Assembly: GCA_900318035.1 (NCBI GenBank)
Contig: ONJC01000008.1
Span: 1-64,000, forward strand
DNA: 64,000 nt
Source: an uncultured Methanobrevibacter sp.
GTDB taxonomy: Archaea > Methanobacteriota > Methanobacteria > Methanobacteriales > Methanobacteriaceae
Direction: 5' to 3'
A program made the translations under genes and the position numbers. The notes under the pieces are model-generated. The model worked only from the letters and a program-made list of their open reading frames with translations, was not told the DNA's origin and searched no databases. Positions 25,366 through 34,887 of this stretch are shown here, in pieces; within the stretch, counting starts at the first letter, position 1; each line of letters begins with the position of its first letter.

Positions 25366-28008
25366 TTAATGTTGATATAACCAGTCATAAACACGACTGC
25401 AATTTTTTTGGTCAGTGTATTTGAAGAATTCATCTACACGTTTTTTGTACTTTTCTTCCATTTCGCAGTCATTGTCCATGTATTCAATAATCTTTTCAAC
25501 CAAATCCTCTTCATTATCTATTACATCACCGAAACCCATTTCTTCATAGCTGAAATATCCTTCATCATAATGGTAGTCATTTCCCTCATGATAATAGATT
25601 ACAGGCTTTTTAAGAAATGAAAAGTCGAAAAATACGCTGGAATAATCAGTAATCATTACTGCAGAATTATTGAATATTGTCTGATAGGAATCATGAGTAT
25701 TCACTTCAATAACCTCAGTATCTATTGTGAATAAATCAAGGAAAGGCTGCAAATCATAATGAGGTCTGAATACAAGTTTATAACCTTTGTCCTTAATTGC
25801 ATTCAGTAGCCTTTCATTATTTAAAAAGCTGTTGAGACGGTAGTAATATTCGGATTTTTCAAATGCCTGCCTGTTTATCAGATGCTTTCTCCAGGTCGGT
25901 GCAAATAAAATTTCCTTTTTGGCAACTCCAAACTTTAGATTGTCATGGCGAGGAAGTCCAAATGCCTGAACAACCTCTTCATCATAATTGTAGGTGTCTC
26001 CAAGTATTGAATCTCGCTCATAATCAGATGATGTTAAAAACAGATGCAGGTTCTGGAAGAATTTCCTAAACCAGCTTGACAGGTCATCCTTAATAACCCC
26101 ATGTTGCAGGAAACATTTCTCAACAGTCAAAAATCCATTATAATACGGTCTTTTCGGATTGAAAAACGGATTCAGCCAGCTGTGGTTTACATGAGAGGAA
26201 ATCATTTTTTCAGCAAACAGGTACAGGAACTTATTTTTAAATGAACCCAAAGGCACGATGTTATCGTCAATCTTTTTCATTTCACCGAAGTCTTCACAGT
26301 CCTTGCTGATTACAAAATACTTCTCGATTTCATCATCCTGTTTTATGGCATACCGGAATAAGTGTTTTGCATTGTCATCCGCAATGTCGACACGGTCCTG
26401 GAATAGCCAGATGCGCCTGTTTCTCATGAACGGATATAGGAACAGATATAATAAATGGTAAAATATTCCGGGAACTGATGAGCTGTTGTGGTCCTTAATC
26501 ATTTTCAGCATGGACACTATTTCAAGTTTTGCGGACTTTAAAAATGAATAGGGCTGCAGGTAAAATGACTCGTCACCCCTGTTGTATATCACCATTTGAT
26601 CATCTTTAATCAGATAGTTGCAGACTTTAGAAAGGCCCGCATCATAATTCTGGAACTGCAGAGGATTGTGCATTACTGCATGTTTTCCGTCTTCATCATA
26701 AATCAATTTGAAATAAATTCTTGAAACTTCTCCTTTGGAAATCGGGATTTTAAAGTCAACGCAATAATCAAAATTCCAGCAAACCCCAATTGACTCGCGC
26801 GGATATCTGTTAGTTGTCGGATAGTCAAAGAATTTTCCTTCATAAATTTCCTGTAAACCGTCATTTTTAACTTTAACTGCTTGCATTGTAAAATATTTAT
26901 AATCACAACTGCTTCTGAAAAATGTTGAGAAATTTAAACTGTTTTCAATGATTTCCACAACATCAACAACCAATAAACTTTTATGCAAATTATCAATGGT
27001 ATATTCATTGGATTTTAAGGATACCATATTTGCTTCAACATCAATGTGAAATTCATTGTTTTTCAAATAAATCAAAAATGATTTGATAGTTTCACCTAAA
27101 AACTTATGATTTAATATGATTTCATCATCAATGTAGGCCAGCACGTCCTGAAGAGATTTTCTAAATTCAATATACTCCGATTTGTTTAAAACAGTTGAGG
27201 ACGGAATGTTGTAATATTTTTGAATATCAAAAGCAAGAGCATATTTAATGAAATCCGGCAAAAATCCTTTCTTATCAATAGAATAATCAATTAACTGTTT
27301 GTAAAAATAAGTTACTTTATCATTAAAGAAATCTTTTTGGAGTTTAACAGTATCAGAGCATGCGGATTCATCAGGCATTATACGAAAGTAATATTTAGCG
27401 TCCTTTATTATTGCATATTTTCCTTCATTAATCAATATTTCATTTATCAACAGTGAATCTTCACCTATCATTAATTTTTCATCAAATGAATAATTATTCA
27501 AGATGTCCTTTTTTATAAAACATGAGGATATGCTTAATTGAGGATACGTATAATCTTCATATACGTCGATTAACTTATTGGAGTTATAGTTTTCAAGCAA
27601 AAGATTCTCATCATCACTTCCAAGAAATATCAATGGAATTGATGCAACATTTACATTAAGATTATTTTTGAAATAATTATAGATGACTTCCAGTGCATTT
27701 GGAGATAATTTATCATCACTATCCAAAAAATTTACATATTCTCCTGTTGCATATTTTAAACCTAAATTTCGGGCAGCTGACTGGCCAGCATGGTCTTGTG
27801 ATAAAATGAGAATATTATCCGGGTATGATTCCTGATATTTTAATGCAATACTTCTTGAATCGTCAGTAGAACCATCATCAATCAGTATCAATTGCACATT
27901 ATCCTCAAAATCCAGTGTCTGATTGATTACTGACTCGATACATTCCCTGATATATAATTCAGTATTGTAAAAAGAGGTGATAATCAAAAACTTAAACTCC
28001 TTATCCAT
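25366..28008 (-). CDS. GT2 plus CDP-glycerol glycerophosphotransferase-like fusion (880 aa)
   Basis: This has the same plan as its 898-aa neighbour. The N-terminal GT2 domain looks intact: IDDGSTDDS (43-51), QSAARNLGL, DSDD (96-99) and GEDSLL. The middle region (about 340-500) is shared with the paralogues. The C-terminal TagB/TagF-like domain has CFLQHGVIKDDLSSWF, FAPTWRKHL, FRPHYDLQPFL and MITDYSSVFFDFSFLKKP. It should add a sugar and a polyol-phosphate unit, or similar, to a surface polymer at the inner face of the membrane. An AT-rich TATA-like stretch about 26 bp before the ATG suggests a leaderless transcript. It is divergent from two acyltransferase genes. Confidence 0.87.
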   Translation of the reverse strand: MDKEFKFLIITSFYNTELYIRECIESVINQTLDFEDNVQLILIDDGSTDDSRSIALKYQESYPDNILILSQDHAGQSAARNLGLKYATGEYVNFLDSDDKLSPNALEVIYNYFKNNLNVNVASIPLIFLGSDDENLLLENYNSNKLIDVYEDYTYPQLSISSCFIKKDILNNYSFDEKLMIGEDSLLINEILINEGKYAIIKDAKYYFRIMPDESACSDTVKLQKDFFNDKVTYFYKQLIDYSIDKKGFLPDFIKYALAFDIQKYYNIPSSTVLNKSEYIEFRKSLQDVLAYIDDEIILNHKFLGETIKSFLIYLKNNEFHIDVEANMVSLKSNEYTIDNLHKSLLVVDVVEIIENSLNFSTFFRSSCDYKYFTMQAVKVKNDGLQEIYEGKFFDYPTTNRYPRESIGVCWNFDYCVDFKIPISKGEVSRIYFKLIYDEDGKHAVMHNPLQFQNYDAGLSKVCNYLIKDDQMVIYNRGDESFYLQPYSFLKSAKLEIVSMLKMIKDHNSSSVPGIFYHLLYLFLYPFMRNRRIWLFQDRVDIADDNAKHLFRYAIKQDDEIEKYFVISKDCEDFGEMKKIDDNIVPLGSFKNKFLYLFAEKMISSHVNHSWLNPFFNPKRPYYNGFLTVEKCFLQHGVIKDDLSSWFRKFFQNLHLFLTSSDYERDSILGDTYNYDEEVVQAFGLPRHDNLKFGVAKKEILFAPTWRKHLINRQAFEKSEYYYRLNSFLNNERLLNAIKDKGYKLVFRPHYDLQPFLDLFTIDTEVIEVNTHDSYQTIFNNSAVMITDYSSVFFDFSFLKKPVIYYHEGNDYHYDEGYFSYEEMGFGDVIDNEEDLVEKIIEYMDNDCEMEEKYKKRVDEFFKYTDQKNCSRVYDWLYQH

Positions 28009-28352
28009 ACTATTATATAGAGAAATATAATATTTAAATCTAATTTTTTCAAAAAGGAAATTTTAAAGAACACTTAGATTTCGATTTGAAAGAATTTTAC
28101 ACTATTAGTTTCATTATAATTAATCCAACATAGGATATGACTTAAAAAAGATAAAAATAGACTAAATTTATATTCAGATTAAACATCAATTAACAAACAT
28201 TACCCTCATGAAAAATCATATCAGAAATCATGAAAAAAAAACAAAAAATATTATTAAAATGTGAAAAAAGCTAATGAAAACCATTATTTTTCATTAATGT
28301 TATATATTAAGTTTTATAAAAATTAATTTATAAGCAAAATGGGATAAGAATT
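28009..28352. other. 344-bp divergent AT-rich spacer
   Basis: No gene is seen; the longest ORFs are under 20 codons. It contains promoters for the fusion glycosyltransferase gene (TTTAAATA near 28031-28038, minus) and for the acyltransferase gene (TTATATATTAAG near 28301-28311, plus). The plus leader ends with GGGATAAG before ATG 28353. Confidence 0.4.
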
Positions 28353-29480
28353 ATGGCAAATTCAAATGTAGGAAAGAAAAAATCAAAGCGCATATTTTAC
28401 TTTGATGCGTTAAGAGCTCTGGCAATAATCTCTGTAATTATTTTTCATATTTTTGCCAGGAGCAGCAGTATAGTGTATGGAGACTATGGGACAATACCGT
28501 CATTCAATTGGCTTTTTACAGATGTAATGGGAACTTTTTTCAGATGCGGCGTAGATTTGTTTCTAATGCTTTCAGGAGCATTATCTTTAGGTCGTGTTTG
28601 GGACATAAGGTCGTTTTTAGGAAAAAGATTGCCTAGAATCGTCGGACCGTTTCTTTTCTGGTTAATTATAATATCTTTCGCAGTATTATCACTTAATTTA
28701 CTGTATCCATCTTTCTTTAACGGATTCCACAATTATCTTCCAATCAAATCTTACTCACTAAATTCACTGCTGAAATTTATTTACAATGCATCATTAGGAT
28801 ACAACATATGGTTCGGCCAGTACTGGTTCTTCTGGATGATATTGGGAACCTACCTGATTATGCCAGTATTCAATAAATGGCTATTCAATGCAGACCTGAA
28901 AGAGGCAGAATACTTTTTGGCATTCTGGCTGGTTACCTGTCTGTTCACATATACATTGGGCGTGAAATTCCCTGTTAACCTCAAATACTTTACTGGACCT
29001 ATTGGAATGGTTGTTTTAGGATATTACCTGAGGCATACCGAAAGGAAAATATTCAACAACGTTTGGGTGTCAATTCTTTTAACAATCGCGCCACTTATAG
29101 CTATGTTAATCTGCTCATATCTGATGTCTGATGTAAATCACATCGAAAATTTCGACAGATATTCAATATTTTTAGCAATTGAAGTTATGGGAATTTTCAC
29201 ATTGTTCAAAACTGCGGGACAGTTAAATATCAATATCAACTTCTTTACACGTCCTGATGGCATCTTTAGAAAATCCGTGTTTTCAATTGCAAAATACAGT
29301 TACGGAATGTATTTAATCCATTTGGCAATTATGAACGCACTGCTAATAATTTTCATTCCACATGTTCACTATAGAGTGCTGGTGCTGATAATGTTTGTTG
29401 GAACAGTATTACTGTCATGGGGATTGCTTGCCCTACTGAACAGAATTCCATATATCAACAGAGTCATTGGTGCCAAATAA
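28353..29480 (+). CDS. Acyltransferase family 3 membrane protein (375 aa)
   Basis: A membrane O-acyltransferase of the OafA/WecH type. It has about ten helices. The N-terminal motif YFDALRALAIISVIIFHIF contains the family's conserved His. GVDLFLMLSGALSL and RLPRIVGPFLFW correspond to the conserved Arg-containing second motif, and YSYGMYLIHLAIM to the late motif. Such enzymes move acetyl or other acyl groups onto surface sugars. It is the first of two tandem paralogues (69-bp gap) between the CDP-glycerol transferase-like genes, so it probably decorates the same polymer. The start has GGGATAAG nearby. Confidence 0.9.
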   Translation: MANSNVGKKKSKRIFYFDALRALAIISVIIFHIFARSSSIVYGDYGTIPSFNWLFTDVMGTFFRCGVDLFLMLSGALSLGRVWDIRSFLGKRLPRIVGPFLFWLIIISFAVLSLNLLYPSFFNGFHNYLPIKSYSLNSLLKFIYNASLGYNIWFGQYWFFWMILGTYLIMPVFNKWLFNADLKEAEYFLAFWLVTCLFTYTLGVKFPVNLKYFTGPIGMVVLGYYLRHTERKIFNNVWVSILLTIAPLIAMLICSYLMSDVNHIENFDRYSIFLAIEVMGIFTLFKTAGQLNININFFTRPDGIFRKSVFSIAKYSYGMYLIHLAIMNALLIIFIPHVHYRVLVLIMFVGTVLLSWGLLALLNRIPYINRVIGAK

Positions 29481-29548
29481 TCCTATTTTTCGATTTTTTT
29501 ATTATTTAATCTAAAATACTTAATATAACTACTGGCAAATGTGGTATC

Positions 29549-30565
29549 ATGGCAGAGAAAACTAGAATCAAATATTTCGACACTTTAAAGTTTTTGGCAA
29601 TTTTAGGAGTCATATTTCTTCATTGTTTCATACTGAAGGAAAACATTCTAATTATAAATTTCAATATAGTTGATTTAAACCAGATAGGAAGATTTGGTGT
29701 ACCTTTATTTTTACTTATTAGTGGAGCATTACTCTTAAATAGAGAAATAGAGCTTAAATCATTTTTTAAAAAGAGATTTGTTAGAATCTGTTATCCTCTG
29801 TTCTTTTTTATAATAATCGCATATCTCTTCAATATATATGCTCGCCCATTAGTCGCATTCTGGTACTGTTGGATGGTTCTGGGAGCATATCTTGCAGTTC
29901 CTATCATGAATATATTTGTAAAGTATGCATCTGAAAAGGAAATCGAATATTTTCTGGCAGTATTTGTTATAACTGCATTACTGTATCAGACATTTAAATT
30001 ATTCAATATAAAGTATTCTCTGGATTTGAACTTTTTCATTACGCCGATTTCATATCTTATATTGGGTTATTACCTATCAACCAAGGAATTTGACAAATTC
30101 CCTAATAAGATAATCCTGATTTCATTTGCTCTCTTTGTCATTTCAACTATTTTAAAAATGAAATTTGGAAATTTCTTTGACATATATCCGAAAATGAACC
30201 TGTCTTCTACTCTGGATTTGGGAATTCTTCAAATAATCCAGGTAAGTTCAGTATTCCTGATTGTCAAAAATGTTTACAGCGAGCATGTTACAGGAATCTT
30301 TTCATCAGTCAAAGGATTTTTAGAAACAAATATTGTAAACGGATTCATCTTATCTGTAAGCAAAGCCAGCTACGGAATGTATCTGGTCCACATGTTATTC
30401 CTAAAGTACTATGTGAGGCCGTTTTTCAAAACCTTGACACTGAGCAGCACAAATATGGTAATTGCATGTTTTGCAGTATTTGTTGCACTATTTTTAGGCT
30501 CATGGATTATAACTGTAATACTTGGAAAAATACCATACATCAATAAAATATCAGGTTATGCATAA
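29549..30565 (+). CDS. Acyltransferase family 3 membrane protein (338 aa)
   Basis: A paralogue of the upstream gene, slightly shorter: KYFDTLKFLAILGVIFLHCF (conserved His), GRFGVPLFLLISGALLL, KRFVRICYPLFFF and KASYGMYLVHMLFL. About ten helices. The two genes probably form one transcription unit; the second has its own weak ribosome site (GTGGTATC). It is convergent with a CDP-glycerol glycerophosphotransferase-like gene. The acyl donor and acceptor are unknown. Confidence 0.9.
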   Translation: MAEKTRIKYFDTLKFLAILGVIFLHCFILKENILIINFNIVDLNQIGRFGVPLFLLISGALLLNREIELKSFFKKRFVRICYPLFFFIIIAYLFNIYARPLVAFWYCWMVLGAYLAVPIMNIFVKYASEKEIEYFLAVFVITALLYQTFKLFNIKYSLDLNFFITPISYLILGYYLSTKEFDKFPNKIILISFALFVISTILKMKFGNFFDIYPKMNLSSTLDLGILQIIQVSSVFLIVKNVYSEHVTGIFSSVKGFLETNIVNGFILSVSKASYGMYLVHMLFLKYYVRPFFKTLTLSSTNMVIACFAVFVALFLGSWIITVILGKIPYINKISGYA

Positions 30566-30599
30566 TAACCACCATTTTCATTTTTACAAAACAGATAGG

Positions 30600-32144
30600 C
30601 TAATGTTTCAGTATCCAGCCATAGCATCTTTTTGAGTTGTCATGGTCATGATATGTGAAAAATTGGTCAATTCTCCTTTTATAAACATCTTCCATTTCGC
30701 AGCCTTTGTCGATGTATGAGATTATTTTATCGACCAGATCTTCCTCATTGTCGATTACATCTCCAAAACCATTATTTTTGTAGCTGAAATAGCCGTTTTT
30801 AGCATCATAGTGATAGTCATTTGCATACTGGTAATATATCAGTGGCTTTTTGAGGTATGCGAAATCGAAAAATATTGATGAATAATCTGTTATCATCATG
30901 CATGATTCGTTAAAGACATTCTGATAACGTGACTCCAGATCAATTTCAACATAATCATTTTTATCAAACAAATCAAGATACTGTGTTAATTCAGGATGCG
31001 GCATGAATTTAATTCTGTAACCATAATTCTTACAGTATCCTATAAGTTTCTCATTATTTATCAGTGAATTGAATCTTTTATAATATTCGGAGCTCAGCAA
31101 TTCAGTTTTATCAGCCAGGTAGTTTCTCCAGGTCGGCATGATAACTATCTGCTTTTTAACATTTTCATTGGTGAGATTATCGTATCTCGGAAGGCCCAAA
31201 AGCTGAATAACATCCTCATCATAGAAATATCCCTCATCAAACAGGGATTCATACTCCCTTTGTGTGGAGGTTACAATCAATTTTGGGTTGCGGTCATATT
31301 TTCTAAGCCAGGAGGACATGTTATCCTTTATGACACCATGCTGCAGGAAATAAAAGTCAAGATTACAGATGCCCGCAGTTAACTGATGGTTTGTGTTTAA
31401 AAACGGATTCAAGTCAAATTCAGATCCCTGTGATGAAATCAGCTTCTTTGTGAAAATATAATATAGTTTATGTTTGAACGAATCGCAGTCAAGGATTTGT
31501 CCTTTGAATAGCTGGTTAATTCTTGAAAAATCAGGACTTGCATTGTGAAGGACAAAGAACTTCTTGATTCCGTCCTTTTTATCCTTAATGTATTTGAAAA
31601 GGTGCTCCGCATTATCGTCAGCCATTGTCTTTCTGTCCATCACCAGCCAGATATCCTTATTTTTCATGACAGGATATGCAAGGAGAAATATGAATCTGAA
31701 TAAAATTGCCTGGCCGTAAAAACTTGGACGATTTTTGATGATATCGATTAACTCCTTTGCCTCGAATTTTAACATTGAATAATATGAATAATCCATTACA
31801 TTAAATGACCCGTTGAAGTAAACAATCTTATTATCTTTAACGAAATATTTACTAAAATGAGAGAGGTTGCAAAATTCCCTAAACCTAATCGGATAATCTA
31901 CATCGTCCCTTGAATTTATTGTAATTTTTAAATTTTCATCATTGACAGGCACTTTAAAATCAAAATTGTAGATGTCTTCATCACGCCTTGTCGGATAATC
32001 AAATGAATTGACATTGACGTTTTCGCCATTGCACTTCACATCAACACCTTTTTTAGCATTTTGACATTTGAGATATCCTGAAACATTTAAAACGTTATCC
32101 CTCAATGTAACAAAATCGATGTTAATCTTATCATTAAACTCCAT
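30600..32144 (-). CDS. CDP-glycerol glycerophosphotransferase-like protein without GT2 domain (514 aa)
   Basis: The third member of the local paralogue family. It lacks the GT2 domain and begins in the shared beta-rich middle region (KINIDFVTLRDNVLNVSGYL ... FDYPTRRDEDIYNFDF). The C-terminal TagB/TagF-like domain (about 170-510) is complete: FLQHGVIKDNMSSWL, MPTWRNYLAD, FMPHPELTQYLDLF and MITDYSSIFFDFAYLKKPLIYY. It could be a primase or polymerase of a polyol-phosphate chain. The short leader has GGGAATG before the ATG. It is likely a monocistronic gene convergent with the acyltransferases. Confidence 0.87.
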   Translation of the reverse strand: MEFNDKINIDFVTLRDNVLNVSGYLKCQNAKKGVDVKCNGENVNVNSFDYPTRRDEDIYNFDFKVPVNDENLKITINSRDDVDYPIRFREFCNLSHFSKYFVKDNKIVYFNGSFNVMDYSYYSMLKFEAKELIDIIKNRPSFYGQAILFRFIFLLAYPVMKNKDIWLVMDRKTMADDNAEHLFKYIKDKKDGIKKFFVLHNASPDFSRINQLFKGQILDCDSFKHKLYYIFTKKLISSQGSEFDLNPFLNTNHQLTAGICNLDFYFLQHGVIKDNMSSWLRKYDRNPKLIVTSTQREYESLFDEGYFYDEDVIQLLGLPRYDNLTNENVKKQIVIMPTWRNYLADKTELLSSEYYKRFNSLINNEKLIGYCKNYGYRIKFMPHPELTQYLDLFDKNDYVEIDLESRYQNVFNESCMMITDYSSIFFDFAYLKKPLIYYQYANDYHYDAKNGYFSYKNNGFGDVIDNEEDLVDKIISYIDKGCEMEDVYKRRIDQFFTYHDHDNSKRCYGWILKH

Positions 32145-32364
32145 AAAGACATTCCCGATTATTTTCTAAGGCTTGCAATGGTTTTTGAAAACTTATGGCC
32201 AACATATTACCAATATAGCCCTACACTCAGCATAATAGTGAGCATCAGATGAATATTTAATATTCATTGTATTTAAAACACCATCATTTTATATTGAATA
32301 TATTAACAACATTGAAAAAAAAATAGACAGTTAATGATTTGAAATACTCAAAAGTAAAAAGAAA

Positions 32365-32384
32365 AGGAAAAATAAGTTTTTCCT
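32365..32384 (-). terminator. Hairpin terminator of the 565-aa surface protein gene
   Basis: Arms AGGAAAAA / TTTTTCCT with a 4-nt loop overlap the stop codon and are followed on the minus strand by TTTCTTTTTACTTTT. Confidence 0.55.
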
Positions 32385-34080
32385 ATTTTACGACCTTTGC
32401 AGTTTTTAGAGTAATAACCTTATCATAGCTTACAAGATATGAAACTTTTTTTCCGATTTTAAGATTCTTAAAGTGTTTTTTCGCTATTGAAACAGTAGCT
32501 ATACCTTTTTTATTGGTCTTTACCTTAAAGGTTTTTTTGTTGAATTTGAAAGTAACCTCTTTATATTTGGCCGCCTTTCCATTGATTTTTAAATTTGCAG
32601 TAATTTTTAATTTGCTGGCTGATTTCTTGACATTAACCTTTTCAAGTGTCAATGACATATTGGATTTCTTTACGACAACGTCAAATGTTTTTGAGAAATA
32701 ATTCTCACTTGCAAAACTAACACGAACTGTATGTTTTCCAACCTTCAATCCATAGAATACCTCAGAAGCATAGCCAGACATGAGTTTAAGTTCTCCGGCA
32801 TATTCCTCATCGTCAATATCAATATATCCATATATATATGACATATTCTGACCATATCCTTTGACCTTAAGAGGTTCACCGAAACTGATTTCAGAAGGAA
32901 CCTTAACGGAAAATAATTCACTGTTATTCAGGACGTCAACTGAAAGTTCCTGGCTATTCTTATATCCTTCTACATTATATTCTACTATAAATCCATATCT
33001 GCCATAAGTCAAGTTGTTTAAAGGAATATTTGCATATCCATTTACAATATCAACATCAAATAGTTTTCCAACTTTTTTATAGCCTTTAATGTGTACATCT
33101 TCAAAAGTTTTAACAACAGCCTGATAAATACTTGCAGTGCCTGATGTTCCTTTAGCGGATTTGATGATTATGCTTTGTTTTTCGCCCACTGACATTTTCT
33201 CCGGAGCATATATATCAGGAATTGTTTTTATAAATTTAACTTTTTTTGTTAAAGAATATGATTTGCCTGTACTTGAAGCATAAGTGACTTTAACCTTGTA
33301 CTTTCCAGGAGTATAACCCTTAGCAATATCGAATGATTTTATATCCAAATATCTAATTTTATTTGAAGCCTTGAAAGACCTGCTGTAAACATATTTTCCA
33401 TTGATTGCAACCTTGACTGTACCGACTACATATCTGGATTTAGGATCAGTGAGTGTGATTGCATAGTCATTGTCTTTAAGAGTCAACAAATCGTAAATTG
33501 ATATTGGATTGTTAGTGTCTCTTTCATCCTCAGAATAGAGTAAAAAGCTATAATCTGCAAGATTGACTGTTTGATTACTCATGGCATATTTTATAGAAAT
33601 TTTATGATTTCCAAGGGTTTTTATACCCAAACCCCCCTTAATGCCATCAATATCGACAGAAACAAATTCAACCTTTTGTGCATCAACCTTTTTATTGAAT
33701 TTCAATTTGTCGTTTACAAATATTTTTAAAGTACCGTTTTCAGGAAAATCTGCCACAAGGATTTGTGGTTCATCCCACTCATCGTCTTCAGTGGCCAAAG
33801 ATTTTGTAGTGTAGACAAAAAAGTCATCTGCAGTTATTGGCTTTTTGGAATCATCTGTGCCATTAACAGATTCATTGCCAACATTTTCATTTACATCACC
33901 GGAATCTGTTGTGTTTCCATCTCCAAGAGCAATTTCATCACCAGCAACTGCCAAATTACTGTCTTCGACAACCATTGCATCATCAATAGCTGTCAGATTA
34001 TTATCCGTTTGTGATGCGCTAACTGCACCCAACGTCAAAATAATAATCAAACATGCGAAAATTATCCTTCCAAATTTCAT
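32383..34080 (-). CDS. Secreted Ig-like surface protein without beta-helix (565 aa)
   Basis: The signal peptide (KFGRIIFACLIIILTLGAVS, cleavage near SAS-Q) is followed by a low-complexity acidic stretch (about 25-75, rich in Asp, Asn, Gly, Val). Then come about five beta-sandwich repeats with patterns such as TPGKYKVKVTYAS and KVGKHTVRVSFAS. The last, about 470-565, is the Lys-rich Ig-like repeat shared with the adhesins (KFNKKTFKVKTNKKGIATV). No membrane anchor or beta-helix is present. It may be a wall-associated structural or adhesive protein. It has its own promoter region and hairpin terminator. Confidence 0.8.
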   Translation of the reverse strand: MKFGRIIFACLIIILTLGAVSASQTDNNLTAIDDAMVVEDSNLAVAGDEIALGDGNTTDSGDVNENVGNESVNGTDDSKKPITADDFFVYTTKSLATEDDEWDEPQILVADFPENGTLKIFVNDKLKFNKKVDAQKVEFVSVDIDGIKGGLGIKTLGNHKISIKYAMSNQTVNLADYSFLLYSEDERDTNNPISIYDLLTLKDNDYAITLTDPKSRYVVGTVKVAINGKYVYSRSFKASNKIRYLDIKSFDIAKGYTPGKYKVKVTYASSTGKSYSLTKKVKFIKTIPDIYAPEKMSVGEKQSIIIKSAKGTSGTASIYQAVVKTFEDVHIKGYKKVGKLFDVDIVNGYANIPLNNLTYGRYGFIVEYNVEGYKNSQELSVDVLNNSELFSVKVPSEISFGEPLKVKGYGQNMSYIYGYIDIDDEEYAGELKLMSGYASEVFYGLKVGKHTVRVSFASENYFSKTFDVVVKKSNMSLTLEKVNVKKSASKLKITANLKINGKAAKYKEVTFKFNKKTFKVKTNKKGIATVSIAKKHFKNLKIGKKVSYLVSYDKVITLKTAKVVK

Positions 34081-34181
34081 AATTTAACTCTCTTTAAAAT
34101 TATAATTATATTTTTTTTAGTCATTAATATATACAATTTATGTTTGCTTTTTAGAAAAGATAGATGAAAATAAAAAGAAAA

Positions 34182-34200
34182 GTAGCTATAATACAGCTAC
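34182..34200 (-). terminator. Hairpin terminator of the cyclase/kinase operon
   Basis: Arms GTAGCT / AGCTAC with a 7-nt loop span the stop codon of the kinase-like gene; the minus strand then reads TTTTCTTTTTATTTTC. Confidence 0.5.
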
Positions 34201-34887
34201 CAGATAATATAAAATAGCAGTTATGGTAGGGACTGACAAATTATCAATACCTCCGTAACTTAAGGCTTCACATACTGTTGCAACAGCAGAAATCATTAAA
34301 ATATAGACTATATTGAATTCAGGCATTGTACAACCGATTGAAGTGAAAACCATCCATACAAACACGCTCATCACTGAAGTGATTACAAACATGGTAAGTG
34401 ATCCTTCAACAGATTTTGTTCCTCCGAACACTGTGTATTTGAGTCTACCGAATTTTTGACCTATAAGTGCAGCAAAACCGTCGCCATATACCATAGGAAC
34501 AATAGCTAATGCTACAATCCATATGAAGAATTTAGGGTCATTTGCCGGAGCAATCATTGTAAATACGGCAATCAGAATTGTCCATATTGCAGCATAGAAG
34601 AACAGTCCCAGTGCATGGCCTGATTCGGTTACGCTGTTTTCTATCTTGATAGGAGAATAATCTGTCAAAAAGAACAGTCCAATTGTAATCGGAAGTGTTA
34701 AAAACCATACCATTACCCATGGATCTGAGAAAAACGGCATGGCAAATATCATATTACCTACCATGATGTGCAGAAACTTACGTGAAACTTCAGGCCTTGT
34801 CTTTAACACCTTTTCGGCCACTACAAAAATAATGGCCACATAAATATAAACAACAATCAATGCGAGGATATCTGTGAATATCATCAC
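34186..34887 (-). CDS. Phytol/dolichol kinase-like membrane protein (233 aa)
   Basis: A polytopic membrane protein with about seven helices of the CTP-dependent polyprenol/phytol kinase and CDP-diglyceride synthetase-like group. Marks are SRKFLHIMVGN near the N-terminus, VPMVYGDGFAALIGQKFGR (the catalytic-type GDxxAxxxGxxxGR motif, about 147-166) and GTKSVEGSLTMF. Relatives phosphorylate dolichol, phytol or farnesol. Its ATG overlaps the tocopherol-cyclase-like gene by 4 bp, so the two products are made together. In plants, phytol kinase (VTE5) and tocopherol cyclase (VTE1) belong to one pathway; here tocopherol synthesis is unlikely, and recovery or modification of an isoprenoid is a better guess. 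Confidence 0.8.
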   Translation of the reverse strand: MMIFTDILALIVVYIYVAIIFVVAEKVLKTRPEVSRKFLHIMVGNMIFAMPFFSDPWVMVWFLTLPITIGLFFLTDYSPIKIENSVTESGHALGLFFYAAIWTILIAVFTMIAPANDPKFFIWIVALAIVPMVYGDGFAALIGQKFGRLKYTVFGGTKSVEGSLTMFVITSVMSVFVWMVFTSIGCTMPEFNIVYILMISAVATVCEALSYGGIDNLSVPTITAILYYLVAVL

